This document shows positions 7,370-16,136 of a stretch of DNA of 36,350 nucleotides, piece after piece. The stretch comes from Spirochaetaceae bacterium. GTDB lineage: Bacteria; Spirochaetota; Spirochaetia; SZUA-6; Bin103. The stretch lies in NCBI GenBank assembly GCA_028818385.1, contig JAPPNY010000107.1:1-36350 (forward strand), given 5' to 3'. The translations under genes were made by a program, and so were the position numbers. How positions within the stretch are numbered: position 1 is the first letter of the stretch; each line of letters starts with the position of its first letter. The notes beneath the pieces are model-generated. The model was not told the DNA's origin. It saw only the letters and a list, made by a program, of their open reading frames with translations, and did not search any database.

Positions 7370-8616
7370 GCGAGCGGTATTCGCGCCCGTCGGCGCTGGC
7401 GATCACCGATCTGCGGGTCACCAGCCTCACCGGGACACCGTTCAACAGCTCCCTGATCCGCATCGACACCAACCAGGGGATCAGCGGCTACGGCGAGGTG
7501 CGGGACAGCGCCAGCAAGACCTACGCCCTGGTGCTCAAGTCACGCCTGCTCGGCGAGAACCCGTGCGACGTCGACCGGCTGTTCCGGAAGGTCAAGCAGT
7601 TCGGCCACCACGGCCGGCAGGGCGGCGGCGTCAGCGCCGTGGAGATGGCGCTGATGGACCTGGCCGGCAAGGCGTACGGCGTGCCCGCCTACGCCCTGGC
7701 CGGGGGCAGATTCCGCGACCGCGTCCTCTGCTATTGCGACACCACCCCCTCCCCGAGCGGCCGCGAGATGGGCCGCCGGCTGAAGCAGCGCATGGAGATG
7801 GGCTTCGGCTTCCTGAAGATGGACCTCGGCATCGGCCTGCTCGACGGCCGCAGCGACTGCGTGATCGCACCGCCGGGGATGCTCGACCACCAGGCCGTCA
7901 TGCATCCCTTCACCGGCATCCAGATCACCGATCGCGGCATCGACCTGCTGTGCGAGTACGTGGCGGCGGTGCGCGAGGAGGTCGGTTACGAGGTCCCGCT
8001 CGCCGCCGACCACTTCGGCCACCTGGGCCTGGAGTCCTGCATTCGCCTGGGGCGGGCGCTCGACCGCTTCTCGCTGGCCTGGTACGAGGACATGCTCCCC
8101 TGGCAGCTCACCGATCAGTACCTGCGGCTGGCGGAGGCGGTCGCGACGCCGATCTGCACGGGCGAGGACATCTACCTCAAGGAGGGCTTCTCCGACCTGT
8201 TCCGGGAGCGCGCCATCGCCGTCGCCCACCCCGACCTGGCGACGGCCGGCGGCATCCTGGAGACCAAGAAGATCGGCGATGCCGCCCAGGAACGCGGCAT
8301 CGCCATGGCGATGCACATGGCCATGACGCCGGTCGCGGCGCTGGCGGCCGTGCACTGCGCGGCTGCCACGGAGAACTTCCTCGTCCTCGAGAACCACTCG
8401 GTCGACGACCTGGACCGCTGGAGCAGCCTGGTCGAAGGACTGCCGGTTCCGCTCATCGAGAATGGACACATCGACGTGCCGGAAGGTCCCGGCCTGGGCT
8501 TCACCGACCTGAATCACGACGTGCTGCGCGAGTGCGCCGATCCCGACGAGCCCGGCATCTTCGAGCCTACCCCGGAGTGGGACGGCGAGCGCTCCGGCGA
8601 CCGCCTGTGGAGCTGA
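7366..8616 (+). CDS. Mandelate racemase/muconate lactonizing (enolase superfamily) enzyme
   Basis: A 416-residue enolase-superfamily protein: N-terminal capping domain (about 10-140), then a TIM barrel. Mg ligands are visible as Asp215 (PLAADHFGH), Glu241 (WYEDMLPW) and Glu267 (CTGEDIY). Lys151 in FLKMDLG and His317 in AMHMAMTP are the candidate acid/base pair of the mandelate-racemase subgroup. Members abstract a proton alpha to a carboxylate, commonly dehydrating or isomerising sugar acids. The GTG at 7366 is used because it overlaps the stop of the PhyH gene and precedes the ITDLRVTSL strand. Coupling with the dioxygenase suggests one pathway, now damaged upstream. Confidence 0.9.
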   Translation: MSERYSRPSALAITDLRVTSLTGTPFNSSLIRIDTNQGISGYGEVRDSASKTYALVLKSRLLGENPCDVDRLFRKVKQFGHHGRQGGGVSAVEMALMDLAGKAYGVPAYALAGGRFRDRVLCYCDTTPSPSGREMGRRLKQRMEMGFGFLKMDLGIGLLDGRSDCVIAPPGMLDHQAVMHPFTGIQITDRGIDLLCEYVAAVREEVGYEVPLAADHFGHLGLESCIRLGRALDRFSLAWYEDMLPWQLTDQYLRLAEAVATPICTGEDIYLKEGFSDLFRERAIAVAHPDLATAGGILETKKIGDAAQERGIAMAMHMAMTPVAALAAVHCAAATENFLVLENHSVDDLDRWSSLVEGLPVPLIENGHIDVPEGPGLGFTDLNHDVLRECADPDEPGIFEPTPEWDGERSGDRLWS

Positions 8617-8649
8617 CCCGGTCAGAGGGATGACCCGCAGAAGCGTAGA

Positions 8650-8934
8650 TCAGTACGCTCCCGGCGGGATCCCCTCCCACTGCCGCAACCACTGCTGATA
8701 AGTAACGACGTTGCGTGGGTCCCGGCTGCGAGCGCGAAACCCCTGCTTCTTGCCGGTTTCGGTCGCACGATCCGTGGGCTTGTACCGGACGTCCAGCGAC
8801 CAGCGCACAGCCCAGCGTGCCAGGATCTTCCTGCCAAGCTGCAGCAGGTCGCCCGGCAGCACGCCCTGTGCATGCAGGTAGTCGTTGCCGCGGTAGAACT
8901 CGACCTGGTCCTCCGAGAGTACGCACAGGTTCAT
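8650..8934 (-). pseudogene. PhyH dioxygenase remnant: N and C termini joined, catalytic core gone
   Basis: A 94-codon open frame. Residues 5-34 (VLSEDQVEFYRGNDYLHAQG) match the N terminus of PhyH proteins. Residues 43-94 (VRWSLDVRYKP, then QGFRARSRDP and YQQWLRQW) match the C terminus. The intact relative at 25816 has IRWSLDLRY at 234-242 and PGFIARSRRDP at 255-265, so about 200 residues are absent, including the HxD iron ligands and distal histidine. The junction falls inside RKILARWAVRWSLD, in frame. It cannot be a dioxygenase. The ATG at 8934 is kept; transcription is unknown. Confidence 0.75.
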
Positions 8935-9085
8935 GTTGCGGCGGATTGACTCGGAGCGGTTGGCGCCGTGCGCGGATCCTATTGCACGGCGGTCACGGCG
9001 TCTTTAGCTGACCGGCACCGGGCCACACTCTTCTCGCCATTGGTCCCCTCACGTCCCCCGGCATGGTATCGTGCCGGATCTGTCC

Positions 9086-9895
9086 ATGAGTGATCCTTCA
9101 ACCTGCGGCGCGATTCTCGTGGTCATCGATGGCTGCCGCCCCGACGGCATCCAGCAGGCCGATACGCCGAACATCGATTCCCTCATTGCCCGCGGGGCCT
9201 ACACGTTCAATGCGCAGAGCGTCGTTCCATCCTCCACCCTGCCCTGCCACACCTCGATGTTTCGCGGCGTAACCCCGGCACGCCACGGGATCACCACCAA
9301 CACCTGGGTTCCCATGGTGCGTCCCGTACCGAGCATCGTCGAGACTGCCCGCGCGATGAACCGGAAGACTGCGTTCATCTACAACTGGGAGCAGTTGCGC
9401 GACCTGGCGGCGCCCGGTTCTCTCGATTTCTCCTATTTCACGGACAACTGCGATGACCGGGAGGGTGACCTGACCATAGCCCGGATCGCGGCCGAGCACC
9501 TGGCCGCGGAACAGCCTGATTTCTGCTTCGTCTACCTGGGGGTCGTGGACATCGCCGGCCACAACCATGGCTGGATGTCCGCGGAATACATCGAACAGAT
9601 CGCCATCGCCGACCGGGCGATCGGAATCCTGCTGCGGCAACTCGAAACAGCGAGCCTCCTGGACCGCTACTTCATCCTCGTGCAGAGCGACCACGGCGGA
9701 CACGAAAAGACGCATGGCACGGACATGCCCGAAGACTTGACGATTCCGTGGATCGCTGCCGGCGCGAAGGTCGGTCAGCGCGGCGAGATCCAGGGACCGG
9801 TACGTATCTTCGACACCGCGCCGACACTGGCTCGCGTACTCGATCTGCAGTTGTCGGCGGATTGGGAAGGTAAGCCGATCACGCAGATCTTCTGA
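9086..9895 (+). CDS. Alkaline-phosphatase superfamily phosphodiesterase (NPP-like)
   Basis: A 269-residue protein of the type I phosphodiesterase/nucleotide pyrophosphatase group. Metal and catalytic positions are visible: Asp15 (VVIDGCRPD), nucleophile Thr51 (VPSSTLPCHTSMF), Asp155 and His159 (GVVDIAGHNHG), Asp202 and His203 (QSDHGGH) and a later His210 (KTHGTD). It has no signal peptide, so it is probably cytoplasmic. The usual family length is 270-400 residues, so this is a compact member. The ATG at 9086 is chosen over a GTG at 9071. The family hydrolyses phosphodiesters, pyrophosphates or phosphonates; the substrate is unknown. Confidence 0.85.
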   Translation: MSDPSTCGAILVVIDGCRPDGIQQADTPNIDSLIARGAYTFNAQSVVPSSTLPCHTSMFRGVTPARHGITTNTWVPMVRPVPSIVETARAMNRKTAFIYNWEQLRDLAAPGSLDFSYFTDNCDDREGDLTIARIAAEHLAAEQPDFCFVYLGVVDIAGHNHGWMSAEYIEQIAIADRAIGILLRQLETASLLDRYFILVQSDHGGHEKTHGTDMPEDLTIPWIAAGAKVGQRGEIQGPVRIFDTAPTLARVLDLQLSADWEGKPITQIF

Positions 9896-10036
9896 GCCTG
9901 TCTCCTGCGGCCTCAGGCCCACCTCCTGGTCGAGCGATCCCTCTGAGGTACAATCGGCCAAGGCGAAGGTCCAGAATGGACGGGTGTGAGGTCGGACCGG
10001 TGGGCCCCCAGTGACCGCCTTTGGAGCTGATGCGCG

Positions 10037-10729
10037 GTGCGAATCTGGGACGTCCATCCCGGTTACCTGAACCGGGACAGCCTGCTGGGCGAGCACCGCG
10101 AGTTGCACGGCATCGCCGCGATCCTGTCGCAGGGTCTGAAGGGCTATGCCGCGCATCCAGAGACGCGGCGGTGGGCCGGCCTGGGCTGGGCGCTGCGCCA
10201 GCGGCACCGGCTGCTGGCGGCGGAGATGGCGTTTCGGGGCTACCGGGACCGCACGCCGGTACGGCTGCGCTCGCAGCCCGGACGCTGGCCGGAGCGATTC
10301 CTCGATCCTCCCGGCCGGCAGTTCGGCCTGCTCGCCGAAAAGTACCGGGACCGGGAGCCGGGGCGTATCCCGCTGCCGCGCACCTCGCACGAGCTCTGGG
10401 CGCAGCACAAGTATTCGGTCCTGGCGCGCTCGCAGACGGTGTATCGCGACCTGGGACGGCGGGTGGCCGATCTGCGCGGACGGCACGGCTACGACGAGCT
10501 GGCGCTGGAGTTGGCCAACCTGTTGCGGGAGGCGCCGGATCCGGGAAATCTCAGGAACGCCGTCCAGCACCTGTGGGGCTATTTCGACTTCCGCAGCTCC
10601 GGGCGGTCCGCCGAACCCGCGTCGCTCCGCAGGGCCCTGGGCACCGTGCAGCGCCGCTCCCGGAAGGAGCCGGAGCCGTACCTGCTCGCGCAAACGGCGC
10701 TGACCGAGCTGGCGGCTTGGCTCGTATGA
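10037..10729 (+). CDS. Pyr_excise/DUF1722-type protein (pyrimidine dimer DNA glycosylase-like)
   Basis: A 230-residue protein starting VRIWDVHPGYLNRDSLLGEH, the hallmark N terminus of the pyrimidine-dimer glycosylase (T4 endonuclease V-like, Pyr_excise) family: it replaces MRIWDLHP-type starts and continues HRELHGIAAILSQGLKGYAAHPE. The C-terminal half (from about 130, SHELWAQHKYSVLARSQTVYRDLG) resembles DUF1722, a helical domain sometimes joined to it. A role in UV-damage repair is plausible but unproven for this combined form. The GTG start at 10037 fits the family start exactly. It stands alone between short intergenic regions. Confidence 0.75.
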   Translation: MRIWDVHPGYLNRDSLLGEHRELHGIAAILSQGLKGYAAHPETRRWAGLGWALRQRHRLLAAEMAFRGYRDRTPVRLRSQPGRWPERFLDPPGRQFGLLAEKYRDREPGRIPLPRTSHELWAQHKYSVLARSQTVYRDLGRRVADLRGRHGYDELALELANLLREAPDPGNLRNAVQHLWGYFDFRSSGRSAEPASLRRALGTVQRRSRKEPEPYLLAQTALTELAAWLV

Positions 10730-10784
10730 CTCCTCGAGCCTCTCGAAGGTTGGCATCCATTCAAGCGCAGGCTATCGTCTTGAG

Positions 10785-11423
10785 ATGCCCTCTCACTCCA
10801 TGACCGGTACGCCGGACTCCGATGACGCGCCGTTCTGGGAACAGACCTACCGGAACGACAGTGCTGATACCTTCGGTCGTCCCAGCTCCGAGATCGTGTC
10901 GTTATCAGAGCGGCTTCCGTCGGGAGCGTCCGTGCTGGACGCGGGGTGCGGAGAGGGCCGCAACGCTCGATTTCTGGCTGCTCGCGGGTTTCAGGTGGAC
11001 GCCTTCGACGTGTCGGCGGCGGGAATCGGCAAGCTCACCCGCATGGCTGCCGCGGACGGAGTGCACGTCAACGCATGGGCCGACGACCTGAACACCTTCG
11101 ATTTCTCCCGCAGCTACGACCTCATCATTTCTCACGGGGTCCTTCACCTGCTTGAACGGGACGCGTGGTCGAGGGTGATCGCTCAAATGAAGGACCATAC
11201 TCGGCCCGGCGGCGTCAATGTCGTAGCGGTGTTCACCGACGAGATCCCCCCTTCCGATGACTTGGCGCCGTTCGTTCGAGGGCTGTTCGAGGAGGGAGAG
11301 CTGGCCAGGATCTACGCGGGTTGGCGTCAAGAACAAGCCACGTCGTACGTATTGGAGGACGAGCATCCCGGCGGAGTCCGCCACCGTCACGCCATAGACA
11401 AAGTCGTCGCCTGGAAGGAGTGA
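10785..11423 (+). CDS. SAM-dependent methyltransferase (TehB-like)
   Basis: A 212-residue class I methyltransferase. Motif I is VLDAGCGEGRNARFLA (about 50-65), preceded by FWEQTYRNDSADTFGRPS, which is typical of TehB-type small-molecule methyltransferases. Later motifs include FDVSAAGIGKL (acidic end of strand 2) and YDLIISHGVLHLL (motif IV region). The C-terminal HRHAIDKVVAWKE strand matches TehB. The ATG at 10785 is listed; ATG 10800 is also possible. Its last 37 bases overlap the convergent peptidase gene. Confidence 0.85.
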   Translation: MPSHSMTGTPDSDDAPFWEQTYRNDSADTFGRPSSEIVSLSERLPSGASVLDAGCGEGRNARFLAARGFQVDAFDVSAAGIGKLTRMAAADGVHVNAWADDLNTFDFSRSYDLIISHGVLHLLERDAWSRVIAQMKDHTRPGGVNVVAVFTDEIPPSDDLAPFVRGLFEEGELARIYAGWRQEQATSYVLEDEHPGGVRHRHAIDKVVAWKE

Positions 11424-13435
11424 AAGGAGGTTCGCAGCGCCCACAACACGAAGGCGTACTCCTCGGCTACCTCGTACAGCGAGTCGAAGCGCCCCGAGGC
11501 GCCGCTGTGACCGGCGCCCATGTTGGTCTTCAGCACCAGCGGGCTGTCGTCTTCCTTGAGCGTGCGCAGCTTCGCGACGTACTTCGCCGGTTCCCAGTAG
11601 GTCACCCGCCAATCATGCAGGCTGCCGGTCACGAACATGGCCGGATAGCGCCCAGCCTTGAGCTGATCGTAGGGCGAGTACGAGCGTATGAACTCGAAGG
11701 CTTCCTTGTCCTCGATGGGATTCCCCCACTCCGACCACTCGCTCGGGGTCAAGGCCAGCGACGTGTCGAGCATGGTGTTCAGCACATCCACGAAGGGCAC
11801 GTGCGCGACGGCCGCTCCCCACAGTCCGGGCGCCTGGTTGACGGCCGCACCCACCAGCTCGCCGCCGGCGCTGCGGCCGGCGATGGCGATCCGGCCCGGA
11901 GCTGTAAGGCCATCGGCGATGAGATGTCGGGCGACGTCCACGAAGTCGTTGAACGTGTTGGTGCGGCGGTCGAGCTTGCCGGACTCGTACCAGTGACGGC
12001 CCAGCTCGTCGCCGCCGCGCACGTGCGCGATGGCGAAGATCATGCCGCGGTCCAGCAGCGACAGGCGTGACGGCGAGAAAAACGACGGCACGGCGTTGCC
12101 GTACGCGCCATATCCGTACAGATAGAGCGGGGCGGTCCCGTCTCTCGGTGTTCCCTTGCGGTACACGATGGAGACCGGAACGCGCACGCCGTCTCGCGCC
12201 GGAGCCATCGCGCGCTCGGTCACGTACGACGAGGGGTCGTATCCGCTGGGGATCCGTTGCACCTTGCGCTCCCGCAGGGCGCCGGTTTCCAGGTCGCAGT
12301 CGAACACGGTGTTCGGTGTGACCAGCGACGTGTAGTGGAGCCGAACGGTGCGCGCCTGGAACTCCTTGTTGGCACCGATCTCGACACTGTACGAGGACTC
12401 CGGAAACCGGACGTGGGAACTCGTCCCGGCCCGATCGATCAGACAGATCTGATCGAGTCCGTCCAGTCGTTCCTGCACGGCGATGAAGTCCGCGAAGGCG
12501 GCGAAGTGCCGGATGTAGCGCTGGTCCGATCCGGCTACGAGCGTCTGCCACGTGGACTCGGAGGGATCGTCATCAGGCGCGGTGACCAGACGAGCATTCT
12601 TGTGGGTGTCGTTGGTCTTGATGACGAACCGGTCGCCCTGGTGATCGACGTGGTACTCGTGTCCGGTGCGGCGCGCCGAGACGACGCGCGGTTCCCGGAA
12701 CGGCTCGGCCGCCCGGATCAGGTACACCTCGGAGGTCTGGTGATCGCTTGAGTGGATCACCACGTAGTCCTTCGAGGCGGTCGCAGAAACACCGGCGAAG
12801 AAGCGCGCGTCCGCTTCCTCGTAGACAACCTGGTCAGACGCTGCCGGCTCGCCGATGGCGTGCCGGCGCACCTGAAACGCCCGCCCGTGCCTGTCCACGA
12901 CGGTGTAGAAGAGCACCGAGTCGTCCGCGGCCCATACGATGCGGCCCTGGGTGTCGTGGATGACGTCGCCGAGCAGCTCCCCCGTGGCGAGGTCCTTGAC
13001 GTGCAGCGTGAAGCGCTCGGCGCCCGACGTGTCGGTGCTATAGGCCAGCAGCCGGGCGTCGTTGGATACGGCAAGCGCGCCGAGCTGGAAAAAGGGGCCG
13101 CCGCTGGCCAGCGACGGCTCGTCGAGGATGATGCGTGCGGCATCGGTCGGCCCGAGCTCGGCGCCGGGGTCCCGCGCTGGCCAACGCGACCAGATGCGGT
13201 ACTGGCTTCCCTCGAAACGGGCTTGGTAATAGAACGGACCATCCCGGAGCGGAACCTCCGCGTCATCCGGTTGTTCGCGGGCCTTGAGCTCCTGGTATAT
13301 CGCCTCGACCAACGTGCGGCGCGGGGCCATGATCGTCTCGAAGTAGGAATTCTCGGCCTTCAGGTACGCGAGCACGTGCTCGTCTTCCACCTTCGGGAAG
13401 CGGTCATCCTTCAGCCAACGATACGGATCCCCCAC
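11387..13435 (-). CDS. Prolyl oligopeptidase family S9A peptidase (oligopeptidase B-like)
   Basis: A 682-residue S9A serine peptidase: N-terminal seven-bladed propeller (about 60-400), then an alpha/beta hydrolase domain. The triad is Ser522 (GRSAGGEL), Asp608 (TGSLHDWRVTYWEP) and His643 (GAGHSGASGR). Family members cut short peptides in the cytoplasm or periplasm. The start is odd. The GTG at 13435 begins exactly at the conserved DPYRWL motif, which homologues reach after about 20-30 residues. The open frame upstream continues with SSYTVHGIT, also family-like, but has no ATG, GTG or TTG before it meets the neighbouring gene, so the natural start seems lost. The C-terminal tail after FVLWALR runs into the methyltransferase gene. 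Confidence 0.88.
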   Translation of the reverse strand: MGDPYRWLKDDRFPKVEDEHVLAYLKAENSYFETIMAPRRTLVEAIYQELKAREQPDDAEVPLRDGPFYYQARFEGSQYRIWSRWPARDPGAELGPTDAARIILDEPSLASGGPFFQLGALAVSNDARLLAYSTDTSGAERFTLHVKDLATGELLGDVIHDTQGRIVWAADDSVLFYTVVDRHGRAFQVRRHAIGEPAASDQVVYEEADARFFAGVSATASKDYVVIHSSDHQTSEVYLIRAAEPFREPRVVSARRTGHEYHVDHQGDRFVIKTNDTHKNARLVTAPDDDPSESTWQTLVAGSDQRYIRHFAAFADFIAVQERLDGLDQICLIDRAGTSSHVRFPESSYSVEIGANKEFQARTVRLHYTSLVTPNTVFDCDLETGALRERKVQRIPSGYDPSSYVTERAMAPARDGVRVPVSIVYRKGTPRDGTAPLYLYGYGAYGNAVPSFFSPSRLSLLDRGMIFAIAHVRGGDELGRHWYESGKLDRRTNTFNDFVDVARHLIADGLTAPGRIAIAGRSAGGELVGAAVNQAPGLWGAAVAHVPFVDVLNTMLDTSLALTPSEWSEWGNPIEDKEAFEFIRSYSPYDQLKAGRYPAMFVTGSLHDWRVTYWEPAKYVAKLRTLKEDDSPLVLKTNMGAGHSGASGRFDSLYEVAEEYAFVLWALRTSFHSFQATTLSMA

Positions 13436-13491
13436 GGTTATCCCGTGGACGGTGTAGGACGATGGTCGCGCTTCTGCTTCTGGCGGCCAGC

Positions 13492-13944
13492 TCAGACAAG
13501 TGGCTCCAATTCTTCTTGGCCGTACTTGGTGAGCAGCGAAGGAATTACGTACACCGTGTTTCCGCTCTTTGTCGCACGCAACTCCACGTGACCCTTGTCT
13601 ACCATCTGGTCAAGCTGCTTTCTGGCTCGATCGAGCTTGCACTCGGCTTCCATGGCTACGTCGGCAGGGGATACCATACCGTCGTTCTTCCTTGCCGCAG
13701 AGAGAACCGCAATATCCAGATTCCTGACCTTCTTATTTGAGTTCTTTTTCTGCCTCTTTCTTGCTACATCCAGGCTCTCATAAACGGCTGATTTTACGCT
13801 AAAGTCCTTTAGGAGAAGGCGGCCAACACCGAAGACGCCTACAATAATCCCGCCCCACAGCAGCACTTTGCCAGCGACACCAATAAGGAACAGGAACAGG
13901 AAACTTCCGAAGACAGCTAGCAACACGATGCCGATCGTCTTCAT
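13492..13944 (-). CDS. Membrane protein with a C-terminal winged-helix-like domain
   Basis: A 150-residue protein. Two hydrophobic helices at about 2-24 and 27-45 are followed by a basic linker (ARKRQKKNSNKK) and a domain with helix-turn-helix/wing character: NLDIAVLSAARKN, MVSPADVAMEAECKLDRARKQLDQM and GHVELRATKSGNTVYVI. This resembles small archaeal/bacterial winged-helix proteins tethered to a membrane. No family is recognised. Base composition is clearly lower in GC than the flanks, with Lys/Asn-rich codons, so transfer is possible. The ATG at 13944 is preferred; a GTG at 13968 would add eight residues. It lies just upstream of the peptidase. Confidence 0.65.
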   Translation of the reverse strand: MKTIGIVLLAVFGSFLFLFLIGVAGKVLLWGGIIVGVFGVGRLLLKDFSVKSAVYESLDVARKRQKKNSNKKVRNLDIAVLSAARKNDGMVSPADVAMEAECKLDRARKQLDQMVDKGHVELRATKSGNTVYVIPSLLTKYGQEELEPLV

Positions 13945-14127
13945 ACACAGCGATTGTGGGCAAAACACGCGAAAGCGGTCAAGGAGCGCCTCGTGCCGGC
14001 AAATGGGGCAGAGCGTATTCGGACGCCTCCGCAGTGCTGTCGGGGCATGATCAGGCAGTACCCGTCGGAGGGTCCATCGACTTGGAGCCCGGACCGGTCG
14101 ACCTGTCCAGCGATCGGCGTCTCCGGC

Positions 14128-15162
14128 TCAGCTCTCGATCGCCAGGATCTCGCGGCCCAGGCGCATGGAGCGCGCGGCGTCGGCGACCGTGCACTCGGGC
14201 GGAGTCTCGCCCCGGACGATCGCGGCGAACAGGCGCAGCTCGGGCGCGTAGCCCCAGCGCTCGAACTGCGAGGTCGCCGCGGTCGGCAGACTGCTCATCG
14301 CGTCCCAGCAAGCGACCGTGGACACGTCCGGGCCCGGGGCGCTGCCCCCGGTTGACGGCACGGGCATCTCCGCCCTGCCCTCGTAGCTCTTGCCGGCGGT
14401 CAGGGTGACCTGCTCGAAGTCGCTGCAGCGCAGCATGCCGGTCTCCGACTGCCACTCGATGCAGCACCAGCGGCCCAGGATATGCATGTGGTTGGAGGCC
14501 TCCAGGACGGCGATGCACGGCGCGCCGCCGCGGGCGCCGGCGCCGTCGAAGGTGGCCACGTAGTAGAAGCGGCCGCCCGCCTCCGCCTTGCGCACGTGGG
14601 GCCGGGACGGCCGGCCGGCGAGGTAGGCCAGCAGGTCGGCGGCGTGCACGACGTAGTGCTGGAGGAACTCGTCGCCGTCCTCGGCCCCGCCCAGCCACCA
14701 GCGCACCGACACCATCCGCGGCGGCGCGAACTGCCCGCCGTCGATGAGCGAGCGCGCCCGCCGCACGCCGGCCGTGTAGCGGTAGTTGAACCCCACCTGC
14801 ACGTGCACGCCCGCAGCAGCCGCCGCCGCGGCCAGCTCCTCGGCCTGCCCGGCGGTGGGCGCCGGCGGCTTCTCCATCCACACCGGGTAGCCCATGGCGA
14901 CCAGCTCGCGCCCGACCTCGAAGTGCCCCTCCGGTCCGGTGACCACCAGCACCGCCTCCAGGTCCTCCGCCTCGCACATCGCCCGGTAGTCGATGTACAC
15001 GGACTTCGCGCCGAAGCGGCGGGCGTAGCGCTCGGCCCGCTCGCGTTCCAGGTCGCAGGTGGCGACCAGCTCGATGCCGGCGAGCGGCAGCGACGGATAG
15101 ATGCGCTCGCCGCCGTGGCGGCCGCAGCCGACGAACCCGACCCTTACCCGCTTGGACGACAT
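14128..15162 (-). CDS. Gfo/Idh/MocA family oxidoreductase
   Basis: A 344-residue NAD(P)-dependent sugar dehydrogenase-type protein. The Rossmann motif VGFVGCGRHGG opens the protein and the signature EKPP lies at 97-100 (VWMEKPPAPT), with Lys98 the usual catalytic residue. The C-terminal alpha/beta domain contains HYVVHAADLLAYL, with a histidine in the usual substrate-pocket region. The family oxidises sugars, inositols or amino sugars and often works with the TIM-barrel isomerases found here. It is divergent from the isomerase gene at 15189, only 26 bases apart, so the two are probably coregulated. The ATG at 15162 is unambiguous. Confidence 0.88.
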   Translation of the reverse strand: MSSKRVRVGFVGCGRHGGERIYPSLPLAGIELVATCDLERERAERYARRFGAKSVYIDYRAMCEAEDLEAVLVVTGPEGHFEVGRELVAMGYPVWMEKPPAPTAGQAEELAAAAAAAGVHVQVGFNYRYTAGVRRARSLIDGGQFAPPRMVSVRWWLGGAEDGDEFLQHYVVHAADLLAYLAGRPSRPHVRKAEAGGRFYYVATFDGAGARGGAPCIAVLEASNHMHILGRWCCIEWQSETGMLRCSDFEQVTLTAGKSYEGRAEMPVPSTGGSAPGPDVSTVACWDAMSSLPTAATSQFERWGYAPELRLFAAIVRGETPPECTVADAARSMRLGREILAIES

Positions 15163-15188
15163 GGAGCCGGAGGATACCCTCGATCGGC

Positions 15189-16118
15189 ATGATCCGCCTC
15201 GGAAGCAAACTCGCCCCTCCGGGCTCCGAGCCCGCCGGCCCCGACCGCGGCATCGGCCGCTCGCACGCCATTCACGTCGAGGACCTCGACGCCTTCGCCC
15301 GCCTGCACCGCGAGAAGGGCTACCGCGCCGCCTATTGCCCGCCGGTGTCGATCGGAGATGCCGAACGCCTGCGCGACATCCGCCGCGCGTTCGAGGCGCA
15401 GGACGTGCTGATCGCCGAGGTCGGCGCGTGGCACAACCCGCTGCACCCCGACCCGAGCGAGGCGGTGGCCGAGCGGAAGCGCCTGGCCGAGGGGCTGGCG
15501 GTGGCCGATGAGGTGGGCGCGCGCTGCGCGATCAGCCTGATCGGCTCGCTGATCACCGCGGACGCCAAGATCTGGCACGAGCGCAACATCGGCGACGAGG
15601 CCTTCGACGCCGCGGTCGAGGTGGCGCGCGCGATCATCGACGAGGTGCGCCCGCGCCGCGCGTCGCTGGTGTTCGAGATCTACCCGTTCAGCGTCAACGA
15701 CACGCCGGCCAACATCCGCCGCCTGCTCGACGCCGTCGACCGCGACCGCTTCGGCGCGCACATGGACCTGGTGAACCTGGTCAACTGCCCGCGCGCCTAC
15801 TTCGGCAACGCCGCGATCCTGGCCGAGAGCCTGAGGCTGTTCGGCGACCGCATCGTCTCCGCCCACGCCAAGGACGTCGCCATGGCGCGCGGCGAGGGGC
15901 GGTCGATGAGCGCGGCGATCTCCGTGGTCCTGGAGGAGACGCGGCCCGGCCTGGGCGGCATCGACTATGCCGCCTATCTGCGCGGCCTGCACGGGCTGCC
16001 GCACACGGTGCCGCTGATGCTCGAGCACCTGGAGGACCAGATCGCCTACGACGCGGCGGCGGGCTACATCCGAGGCGTGGCCGCCGCGGAAGGCATCGAC
16101 CTGGAGGCGTCCGGGTAG
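15189..16118 (+). CDS. Sugar phosphate isomerase/epimerase-like TIM-barrel protein
   Basis: A 309-residue AP-endonuclease/xylose isomerase-like TIM barrel. Typical strands are AIHVEDLDAFARL, VLIAEVGAWHNPLHP, LVFEIYPFSVND, FGAHMDLVNLVN and IVSAHAKDV; their E, H, D and H residues are candidate metal ligands. The C-terminal PLMLEHLEDQ strand supplies another Glu. Homologues isomerise or epimerise sugars and inositol derivatives. It is divergent from one Gfo/Idh gene (14128-15162) and convergent with another (16137-17279), a common arrangement in sugar-use modules. The true substrate is unknown. Confidence 0.85.
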   Translation: MIRLGSKLAPPGSEPAGPDRGIGRSHAIHVEDLDAFARLHREKGYRAAYCPPVSIGDAERLRDIRRAFEAQDVLIAEVGAWHNPLHPDPSEAVAERKRLAEGLAVADEVGARCAISLIGSLITADAKIWHERNIGDEAFDAAVEVARAIIDEVRPRRASLVFEIYPFSVNDTPANIRRLLDAVDRDRFGAHMDLVNLVNCPRAYFGNAAILAESLRLFGDRIVSAHAKDVAMARGEGRSMSAAISVVLEETRPGLGGIDYAAYLRGLHGLPHTVPLMLEHLEDQIAYDAAAGYIRGVAAAEGIDLEASG

Positions 16119-16136
16119 GTCGGGCGCGGGCGCGCG

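Noticed and set aside
9098..10756. A 550-codon minus-strand open frame covering the phosphodiesterase and Pyr_excise genes
   Set aside because: It runs antisense to two genes with clear catalytic motifs and has no recognisable domain.
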